Below, one piece after another: positions 12,038-20,800 of a stretch of DNA of 58,727 bases. Below the pieces are notes generated by a model that was not told the origin of the DNA, ran no database searches, and saw only the letters and a program-made list of their open reading frames with translations. The position numbers and the translations under genes were made by a program. The stretch covers positions 1 to 58,727 of the forward strand of contig JSYX01000180.1 in the NCBI GenBank assembly GCA_000787465.1, read 5' to 3'. Each line of letters begins with the position of its first letter. Within the stretch, counting starts at the first letter, position 1. Source of the DNA: Thermomucor indicae-seudaticae. Its lineage: Eukaryota > Mucoromycota > Mucoromycetes > Mucorales > Lichtheimiaceae.

Positions 12038-13437
12038 TTAAGCCAACTGAATGGCAGCAAAGGCTTCTTTCGCATCAGCAGATTTGTAGGCCCAGGCGAC
12101 ACAGTAATGCGCAGCCAGTAAATGCCATTCTTCCAATTCATCCAGAATTTCCAGTCGAGCGATCCTTTGGTGGTTTTGTCAGACCAGCTGCTGTTCTCGA
12201 TATAAGGTGAATTCCTCCCACCTATTCAAGTCATCACGGCTCAGGTAGCGGTCGTGGACTGTTTTGATATCCACAGCCTTGGCGCCGTCCCATCCGAGAT
12301 TCATGAAGCGACGCTCCTGATCTTCTAGGTTTGGGTACGCATGAATTCCCTTGAGTTCAATTTTCCTATTCTGTTGGACATAATCATGAGCTGCGGCCAA
12401 ACAACAGGCGCCGTATTAAGTAAAAACCTGAAGATTTCTTATCATCATTTGACCGAAGGCATCATTGGGTCGAATCTGCTCGTACAGCACAAACATGCAA
12501 CTTGATAACGTAGTCGTCATCCAGTTCAATATGGCATCTGAGTGTTGTGGTTCGAGGTAGATAAGAACGCATTCTGACAAGAACAATGTTGGCAGTCTGG
12601 AGCATTGTTATTTCTTTTGCGGGCAAACGGATCGCATGACAGACGACTTACTGGGTGTCCAGACCATATTCCAAGAGTTGTGTAACTACTTGATCCCACT
12701 CTCGTAAATCAACACCAAGTAGACAATAAGACTCGTCGCTTAGCTCAATGCCTCCCTTTTCTTTACAGAAAAAAAGCGCGGGATTATGGGTTACGGTCAA
12801 ACGCAGATCATTACAATAATAAAGAAACTTGCCTACTCGAGCGTGCATCATCTGAAGCTCTGGTCGTCGCTTTATTGTCATTGCTTTTTTGACGACCACT
12901 TCTGGAAAGTCAAGCTCAAAATATTTGGCGATTTGGTCATGCAGACCTCGTCCTAGATGTCCCGACTACAAAACCCAATCAACGACACAAAAGGAACCGG
13001 CGGAATCACGAGGACAAGTGCAAGTACCTTGAGTAGATAATATCGGGTATCAAAGCCGGCACCTAGTGACACAATTTGTTTTTTCTTGGATGTCGGTAAC
13101 TGGAGGAACTGTCTCACCAAGCTATCAAGCGCGCTACTTCGAATATACGAGCCTACAAATTACCAATTGTCTTTTTGCTGCTCATCAAGCCATGTTTCCT
13201 TCAATTTACCTCTGTTGATGATCGGTGATCGGCGTACGGGCCGACGCACAAAGTAGCGAACAAAGGGGTCAACAAAGTAACCGAGTTGCACAGCGGATCT
13301 ATACGACCAAGATTGTCATAAAACTCGACAACAAGGACATTCTGGTGCGTCAAAGACACTTGCAGTCTGCTTACAGTGGCGTCATCATTAGTGCCACGAA
13401 TGGCTTCGTCTGGGGATTCTTCAGAGTGAAAGTTCAT
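12038..13437 (-). CDS. PPM1: leucine carboxyl methyltransferase 1 (PP2A methyltransferase)
   Basis: LCMT1/Ppm1 uses S-adenosylmethionine to methylate the C-terminal leucine of the PP2A catalytic subunit, which controls holoenzyme assembly. The start is the ATG at 13437 (MNFHSEESPDEAIRGTNDD); the longer open frame to 13482 begins with TTG. Next come YFVDPFVRYFVRRPV, then a SAM-binding glycine motif (QIVSLGAGFDTRYYLLKSG). The C-terminal exon reads LDELEEWHLLAAHYCVAWAY, matching the family end. The intron at 13299-13363 needs a GC donor (GCAAGT) to give the family-conserved RLSAVQLGYF; no GT donor keeps the frame. The last intron is GT-AG. The gene is divergent from a 68-residue protein gene. 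Confidence 0.93.
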
Positions 13438-13682
13438 TGCGTTGGGCACAGACGGACGGACGGAAGCACAGCGCAGTTTCAATCAGACCTTTTCTGGAGC
13501 TTCATTGTTCTTAAAGACTGACGACCGTTGTTCAAATACGATTGTTGTCAAACGTTCAAGTGAATGGGTTGATATAAGAAAGAGTGGCACCCGGCCAGTG
13601 AGGATCACTTGACAAGCCCAACTTTTCTCTTTTCCTTGTCTTCCCTTCTTTTTTTTTCCATCTCTTTCTTTTGCTTTATCAA

Positions 13683-13947
13683 ATGGATGGCGACGATCGA
13701 CGAATGGTTTTTTCTTCCTCTTCTAATATCTATCATCCGCCAACTGACCATACAGCGCGAGTATGCAAACTAATGCATCATATTGCTATGGTAGGCGCAA
13801 AATGAACAGAATAGAACCTTGCATATCTAACGTTTGTATGTTATTCAGCAACGCAACAGAACCTATCGAGACCAGCGTATGAAAATTCGTCTTGGTAAAT
13901 GCGTTGTCTTTGAGCCCGAATTTCCGTATCACTCATCCCTCTGTTAG
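13683..13947 (+). CDS. small hypothetical protein, 68 residues
   Basis: I do not recognise this protein. Exons 13683-13790 and 13849-13947 join in frame across a GT-AG intron (GTAGGC to TTCAG) to give 68 residues. The N-terminus is acidic then serine-rich (MDGDDRRMVFSSSSN). The spliced C-terminal half is basic (AMQRNRTYRDQRMKIRLGK) and ends FPYHSSLC. A long pyrimidine tract lies just upstream (13621-13680), as in many fungal 5' leaders. It sits between LCMT1 (divergent) and ferritin (same strand). The start context AAATGG is favourable; an internal ATG at 13704 is the alternative. Confidence 0.5.
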
Positions 13948-14181
13948 AATCTCACAGCTACCCTGATGGAGACCCTGCCGGAAAAGAACCGTTCTATGCA
14001 TGACGGACGAAAAAGAAGGAAGCACTGTATCCAGTAACATGAACCCAAAAGTATTGTACTACGCGATAACATGTAAACAAAACTGTGCACAACAAATAAA
14101 GGGGCAATCCAATTGTTTTTCACACACACGCACGCATCATCCATTTTTCCATCCTTTTTTCTCTTTTCCTTTCGAACGTTA

Positions 14182-14962
14182 ATGTCATTGGCAAAGCAAA
14201 ACTTCGCAACCGCATCCGAGGACGCCATTAACCAGCAAATTCAAGTAGATCAAATCGCGCAGCACACTTATCTGTCAGCTGCAGCCTATTTCGGACGCGA
14301 TGATGTGGCTCTTCCTGTATGATCAAAAGAGAGAGAAATTCAATAAGCGGGGGACAACTCAACGCGGATCTTTTCCAAGGGTCTTCAAAAGCACTTTTTG
14401 GAACAAGCAGAACGAGAAGGAAAACGCGCTCAATTCTTGATTGACTATCAAAATATGCGTGGCGGGCGTACCATTTTAAAGCAAGTGCCACAACCTCAGG
14501 CATGCAAACCAACTCCTTTACATATCGTCATTTCTCTTCATTCACGCCAGATTATATATAGGCAGACTTTACTTCAGCACGTAACGCCGTAGGTGAGTTA
14601 ACATGCGCGAAAAAAAAGTGATGAGGATAGGTGCTGATTTTTTAAGCTGTAGAAACAAGTCTGGCTCTTGAGAAGGATGTCAACAAATCTTTACTCAACC
14701 TTGCTTCTGTTGCGGCAAATAATCAAGACACTGAATTCCATCACATGGTCAAGTAAATATCATCCTGTAGTGAACGAAAGACCCATCTCTCATGGTTCTT
14801 CCCGGTCATATCAATAGGCGCAACCATTTGTTAGAACGCGTTCATGCTATTGAAAAGGTGGCTAAAGGCTTGACACAACTTGAACGTGTCGGCGGGGATG
14901 GTCTTGGTCTCTATCTATGGGATCAGGCCCTGTACAGGAATGACGGTGAATACACCGTATAG
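14182..14962 (+). CDS. ferritin, divergent ferroxidase centre
   Basis: Ferritin subunits assemble into the 24-mer iron-storage shell; ferritins are known from zygomycete-type fungi but not typical of Dikarya. Five exons (14182-14316, 14380-14499, 14562-14592, 14653-14752, 14818-14962) join in frame to 176 residues, the normal ferritin size. Family marks are AAAYFGRDDVALPGLQKHFLEQ, the QNMRGG turn and LALEKDVNKSLLNL. By eye alignment to human H ferritin, Tyr30, Glu58 and Glu102 match Tyr34, Glu62 and Glu107. Glu27 becomes Asp23, Glu61 becomes Arg57, His65 becomes Arg61 and Gln141 becomes Arg136. The iron-oxidation centre is therefore incomplete. Intron 2 (14500-14561) seems to start with GC. 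The fold call is firm; activity is uncertain. Confidence 0.9.
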
Positions 14963-15204
14963 CGGACATTAGCCTGCTTTGGACATCTCAACTTGATTGA
15001 GAAGTTGGATAGGATCTATGACGTGCGACATAATAGATTCTTTCGCTAACGGTTATTAAGGTGACCTTCAGTTGTCTATCAGCCTATCATTGAGTTAATG
15101 CGTTTACCGCATTCTTGAATAACGGTATGGTCTAGCTTTATCAATAAGATTTGTAACAAAAATTCAGCTTCTAGTCCGGAATAGTTGATAATTTGTACCC
15201 TTTA
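14963..15204. other. ferritin 3' flank, no gene seen
   Basis: AT-rich sequence follows the ferritin stop, presumably its 3' untranslated region. I see no open frame of note before the MITE. Confidence 0.4.
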
Positions 15205-15312
15205 CACTGCGGGAAAAAATTGGGTGAAAACCGGATCTTGTTAAGCTCTTTCACCCGGTTTTCACCCAGAACCGGTTTTCATCCGAAATTCACCCAATTC
15301 TTTCCCACAGTG
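15205..15312. mobile_element. 108-bp MITE with CACTG terminal repeats and TTA target duplication
   Basis: The left end begins CACTGCGGGAAAAAATTGGG and the right end, read on the minus strand, begins CACTGTGGGAAAGAATTGGG; both continue GTGAA. The interior repeats CCGG and GGTGAAAACCGG in both orientations, so the whole unit folds as a long hairpin. It is flanked on both sides by TTA (15202-15204 and 15313-15315). CACTG ends with a 3-bp duplication are typical of the CACTA/EnSpm (CMC) superfamily. At this size it has no coding capacity and depends on a transposase encoded elsewhere. Confidence 0.85.
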
Positions 15313-15399
15313 TTACCTTGATATCTCCCTCCTCTGTTGAGGATGAGCACTGTATCCGTTTTCTACGGCAGTTTTGTCGGCGGAGCAAAGTGAAGGGTG

Positions 15400-15665
15400 G
15401 TCTTCGCTTTGCATCATACCGCATGTAGACACGTTCTTCCAATACCTCACAGGCATGAACAAGCGCTTCGATTAGACTTTCGTCCTTGGAAGAGACTGCA
15501 TCAGCTATGAAGTACATGATTCTTCTCTGGCGTGATATAGATCACTTTGGTTGCCAACTCGCTCAAAATAAGTTTCGAGTTGTTGCGGAAATTGAACTAA
15601 ATGCATTATCAGTTACTGGCCTTGTCGTATACTTTGCATTAACACAACTTACTTGAACCACGTTA
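15400..15665 (-). pseudogene. polo-like kinase C-terminal fragment, frameshifted
   Basis: Read on the minus strand this segment matches the end of the complete polo-like kinase gene at 46-48.6 kb. It has FNFRNNSKLILSELATKVIY against FNFYNHMKLILTEFATKVIY in the intact gene, then AVSSKDESLIEAL against AASSKDKGLREAL. The two copies also share the intron in front (GTTCAAGTAAGTTGT and TAACTGATAAT), so this is a DNA-level copy, not a retrocopy. A net 5-nt deletion near 15500 breaks the frame. The His of the polo-box His-Lys pair is replaced by Asn. Upstream kinase exons are absent. Lies next to the MITE and pogo-like element. Confidence 0.75.
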
Positions 15666-16065
15666 ATACGGTCGATTCTCGTTATATCGATATAGCAAAC
15701 CCACATCTCGCCGTGTTCATGGATAGTATTTTATCCTACATGGTAATCCAAACAAGATGGACATGCGTGATGGACGTTTTCCGCCTTGTTTTGAACAGAA
15801 TCCTTCTTGGTCGGTTTTGTGAAGACGTTCCTGAAGACATTCGTTTTCATACTCCGTACAGAACATCTAAGGTGCGCTAATTTTCTCATTGACCAGTTCA
15901 TCTAATTCTTTCAAAGCTGTTGTATAGGGTTCATCGGAAGGCATTTTCCGAGCTCGCCGACTCTGAATTTTTTTAGAAAGACTTCAAGACTTGCCCAGCC
16001 GCGTGGCACTGTTGCAGGAGATGTTGGACGGTCATATAAATGTCCACATGGTGAACGGTGGGATA

Positions 16066-17010
16066 CAGTCACCGCTCGCTTAACCGATATTTTCCTTAAA
16101 CCGATGGCTTTTGGGTCTAACGAAAACGGTTAGCAGGGAAATATCAGTAATTCGCTAAACCGGTATCCGATGGCCTTTCGCCAAAAATTCGTTTAATCGA
16201 GCGTCAATGGTAACGCGTCGGAAACCCATTTATTGCTTGAAAAAGCCAGCAATTTCAGTCTGCTGGGCTGCCTTTCCATCTTCGGCTTCCATTTTGCTAA
16301 TTCTTTTACGTAGAAAAATGCGACCAGCTCCATATCCAGATCATCCTCGATGTCATTTGAATCGAGAGATTTTCGATATTTGCGCTTACGCTCTTTTCGA
16401 GAAAGTGCTGGCTTTACTTCTTCGTTGTCAATGCCAGCACTGTCCATAGTGGTAAACTCGGGACCTGCAAACAAAAAAGTCTTTCCTGTTACTACTCATA
16501 CTCACCCTGCGTGTTCCATAAGAAATGAAGGTTATCTTGTGCATTACCAATGCTATCGACGATCTCGTCTAGGGTAAGCGTTTGATGAATGCCTTGGTTT
16601 TCTTCCTCTGGGATTAGGTCAATGTCCTCTACATGGCAGCTCGGACCAACGACTTTTTTAAAGCAGCTCATCAAGCTCATCAGACAAAGCCTCCTCCACT
16701 CCCCGCGCTACTTGCAATTCTTCTAGATTAGGTGGCGCAATAAGCAATCCCGTGTGCTTTCTATCTATTATATGTAGTTTCGAGCACAATTATCGGTAAC
16801 AATAAACCATTGGCCAACGGACAGCAATTGTTTTTGTCATAATGACTCATATCAAAGATAGAAAGATTATAATATGTCTAGCATCAGCCCCGTGCCTGGC
16901 ACATTCAGCCAGCAGATCTTGGCGGGCATTCAATGCGCTAAAGCGATATTTTCGCTAATCCGATGGCCTTCTGGCCTAACCCAGGTCATCGGTTTAGCGA
17001 GCGGTGACTG
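16066..17010 (-). mobile_element. decayed pogo-like (Tc1/mariner superfamily) DNA transposon
   Basis: The ends are inverted repeats: CAGTCACCGCTCGCTTAACC on the left and, on the minus strand from 17010, CAGTCACCGCTCGCTAAACC. The left end is preceded by TA, the usual pogo/Tigger target; the right flank reads TC, so the duplication is not intact. Subterminal repeats of the form CCGATGGCCTTTCG recur near 16105, 16167 and 16961. Inside, on the minus strand, is the broken C-terminal part of a transposase-like gene. At 945 bp the element lacks most of a full transposase. Confidence 0.7.
16230..16700 (-). pseudogene. transposase-like C-terminal remnant with PIP-box-like motif
   Basis: Two exon-like pieces can be joined across a GT-AG intron (GTGAGT to TTGCAG). 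The first reads IPEEENQGIHQTLTLDEIVD and ends NTQ. The second starts GPEFTTMDSAGIDNEEVKP and continues with a basic stretch (SRKERKRKYRKSL). Near 16332 a single-base frameshift is needed to reach IFLRKRISKMEAEDGKAAQQ and the end QTEIAGFFKQ. QTEIAGFF fits the PCNA-interacting pattern Q-x-x-I-x-x-F-F, which is known in pogo transposase. No DDE catalytic domain is visible. The assignment rests on the terminal repeats and this tail, so it is tentative. Confidence 0.5.
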
Positions 17011-17867
17011 TCCAGTGCCCGCGCTATATATGGATGCTTGATATATCGATATTTCGATACATCGGTCAAAACCACTGATTTACAAAAAATGCGAGCAGGA
17101 AAATATCGGCAAGTAGATATATTGGTCATCAGTCAAGATCCTGATCTCGGTTTATCGAGCGTCAATAGGAACGCTAGCTAAGAATTGATTTCCCAAGTGA
17201 AAGAAGTAATATGTGATCCTTTATCCCGCTTGCGCTGTCCAGAACCCAATTTCGGATAGGGTTCCTCGTCGGGCTCTGTTAGACACGACGAGCGTTGGGT
17301 CAGCTGCTTGATCCTAACTCACTTGTCTGGACAAGTCTCTGGTCTGGCGATTGACTCGAATTCCCTGACAGGTAAAGTTCATTCGGACGTAATATGATAG
17401 CATTATACATCCATTTCAGGGTACATAAAAGGGTTGCTGGATTGAAATTCATTATGACAGTACCGAGAGAGGCCTGCTTGATAGCAGTTATAGTCCCTTG
17501 CGTGCAGTTTCGTGTATGACCAATGGTTAACTCCAGTCTTTTCAGCCGTCATGAAGAGAAACAGAGATCTCCGTAGACTTTGCTTTCTGGAAAAAGCCAA
17601 CATGGTTACTCTTAGTGCATGAACCTGTAACAGGAAAACTATAGGCCGATAATCCATGTTGTATGAAAAATGATATTAACAGAGTATTGCGCGCACAAGA
17701 AGATCACGGCGATTATCATTTGCAATAAACCACATTATTATGTACAATAATCAGCAGGATTAAATGGCTGATGTGACAGGGGACTTGCAAGACGAGAAAT
17801 TCTGATAGATTATTAACGTTACATGGGGAATATATGCTGGGTCGTTTGCTTTTGTAAAGAACGCTGA
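17011..17867. other. transposon-derived and unassigned sequence
   Basis: From 17014 the sequence CAGTGCCCGCGC followed by TATATCGATATTTCGATACA resembles another pogo-like terminus. At 17152 the segment TTTATCGAGCGTCAATAGGA repeats a piece found at 16193 (TTTAATCGAGCGTCAATGGT). These look like nested or tandem transposon ends. From 17170 to 17867 I see no supportable gene; the open frame at 17403-17657 is probably chance. Confidence 0.45.
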
Positions 17868-20800
17868 TCAGGAAACAACTTTGATCACCCCATCCCGGTC
17901 TCCACTGATAACCATCGGGTATGGTACTTCCGTCAAGACTATGCTGGTAATAGCGTCCGTGTGATTACGCATTAGATGTTGCTGTTGAGCAACCGCATTT
18001 CCGCTCGATGAAGGGATTCCACTGCCGGTACTGAAACTAGTTCTATGCATAGAGCCGGAAGATGGTGGTTTACGTTGTGTATGTGTCAATTCAAGATGAA
18101 ACTTGATATTGCCGTGTATGCTTGTGCTAGGTACAAACGCAACTATTAGTCGTTGACTAGCGTCATTTCTTTTACACCACTTATTACCTGTAACGCGGTT
18201 TCGGTTCATCAAGCTCCAGCCCAAGAATGATACTCGAATTCTCAGCTTTCGCCATGTCCCAATATCTCAATTTCCGGTCTGAGCCTCCAGTCAGAATAAA
18301 GCGACAACCTGCTGGCGCTACAACGGCTCTTATAGAAGTTTCTGATACATTAGCTTCATCGCTTGTAAATGAGTTTTCCAAAATAGTTCGGTCATCGGGA
18401 ACTTCCAATGGCTGCAAGCAAATATTCCGTGAATAAATATAACATCAGCTAATATGTACTTTATTATTTACCTTGTACAGGTCTGCCAAATTCCTAGAAG
18501 CCTTTTCGTCGCCTGATTTTACTGCAAATACTTCCACGCAGCGCAGCTTCACAATATCCCAGATGGATACTTCATTTTTAGCAGCAGCAATGATAACCTG
18601 CCTGCCTTCTGCTTTTGGATCTTGGTGCAATAACAGCGAGTTAATCCGGCTTCTGCTTGGATGTAGCCACGACCGCAATGAAATCTGGAACCGCAAGTCA
18701 TACAGTGTAAGGATGCCCCTTGCTGTACCAACCAGCAACCATGTATGTAGCCTGTCCGTGACCATTGATGTGATAATGCCTGTTGAAACGATAAGATTCA
18801 TGTACTAGCAGGTCGGAAGGGGGGCCGGTTGTATCTTACCATGACTAGGGGCATTTTCTAGCTTCCAGTGCGTCTCCATCGTCAACAGATCAATTGCGTA
18901 TATGTTGCCTTTGGAAGTGGCAAACAACAAGACCGACTTTGAACCAGCTATTGTATTGGACGCATCTGCAAGTAATATATGGCGCTATCAATATACCAGG
19001 TGTTGTCTTTGGTATCCTTTTCATTTACGTACTGGTTGTCAGATGCTGAATTGTCACTGCATATTCATCCGCCAGCTGGTAAACACGTACAGGGATGCAT
19101 TTCCCAAACTTGAGAGCCGTACCGGAACTTCGTATATCGACGCTACACATAAAGATTCTATCACTGCAATCCCTCTTCAAGATGATAGCAAAACCCTTAC
19201 CGAAAGATGTGAATACTGCCGTTATCTGAGGCTGCAGCGATACTATAAGTCTGTTGAATGAACGTTATGCACTTTATCCGACCGCCTATAAACCAAGTAG
19301 TACGATTAAATAATATACACAGTCTGAGGCTTCCCTGTCAACCCTACCTTGCTGGTTATAAGTTGCTCGCGAGCGGTTAGTAACATTCCGCTCGAGTCGT
19401 GAACAGTCCCAAATCTTAACAGAGCCATCATCCGAGCAAGATGCAAATAAGAGGCTGTCCCAAGATATGGCTAGCTGATTGATCCCTGCTGTGTGTTCTG
19501 TAAAATGTGCTACCAAGTTTCCTACAAGAGTGTCAGGAACCTATTGCCATCTGCCAACGATAATCGTATATCCAACCTTCAGGCCTCCATGAATTTATCG
19601 TCCGGAAAGACGACGTTCCTTGAGGAAGGCGGCGTATTCTTTTCATAACGGCAACGTCGCCGGTGAATTCTTGACAACCATGAATATATTAGCATTTCCA
19701 TATGAGCTCAACGTTTCCGCAAGTTACCAGGCATGTTCGGCGGGAAGGCTTCCCGTGCCACTTGAAGTAAAAGGCTTTGCAGATGCCCGTAACCTAAAAC
19801 CATAAGTCCAGAAGCTCAAGTTTAAAGCTACTATATTTCCTACCAGTAAATCGAGCAAAATTATTTTGTATACCAACGTCTGGCCCTGACGTTTCCGCCA
19901 AATTGGCTAATGCCTTTTTGTGAGAAGCTTTGTATTTGTTGTTTTTCGGAGATGATATAAATACCATTCGTGTCAGGAGCAGTAGAGCCTGGCACAATAG
20001 CACTATCGGATGTTCCGCAAAAGTCTGGTGGACTAGATGATAAGACTGGCTTGTTTTCCGCTTCATCGCTTGCGGAGACGCCATTGGTTTCTGACTCTTT
20101 GGAAATCAGACCAGGTATCGCCTGAACATGCGGCTCGCTAGCAACTCTGCTTAACTTGCACAAGTCCTGCTTCGAGTGCGTTTTCATCAACCCTGATCTA
20201 TAGCGAGTATAAGTATGTATGTCGAGTTTCCGCAATTTACTCCACTGTATTACTTCTCTGAGCCTTTTGCCTGTTACCAACGATTTCAGTTAGTTTATCT
20301 GAAAATGTCCAGCAAACTATACAACCTACATAGCGTGAAACGATGGCAGGGCCTTCCGCCACAGCGACAACACGACGACTTTGAGACATATCTGGTAGAA
20401 ATAGCGTCATTGGAGTGACACCAAGGTTCTTCAAGAATATCTCTCCGTTCTATAAAAGCATTATTTAGCTCTCGTTTATTGGCCCATAACCACATACAAA
20501 CCTTTAAGTTGAAGTCTTCCATCATAGTCGGTCGACTATCCTTTGTTAATCAGTTGCCATTCAGACTATAATTCAAAGAGGACCTACCTGGCTCGAACTT
20601 CAGATATCTTGTAAATGTAATCACGCATATAGAATAGTTTTTCTTCGTCGTCCACTGACATGCCAACGTTCCGCAATCTTTCTAAGTACCCTTCATCTCT
20701 TTACCAACATTAGCAAATGAAGTCTGATATCTATTCTTTTCAAGAAGAGGATACTCACTCCTGCGACTTCGACAAGTCTTCCTCCCGAACCAGGCTGTTA

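Noticed and set aside
13437..13482. N-terminal extension of LCMT1
   Set aside because: The extended frame starts with TTG; the family-like start is the ATG at 13437.
17403..17657. 84-codon minus-strand frame
   Set aside because: No family resemblance or splice support, and it lies in transposon-rich intergenic DNA.
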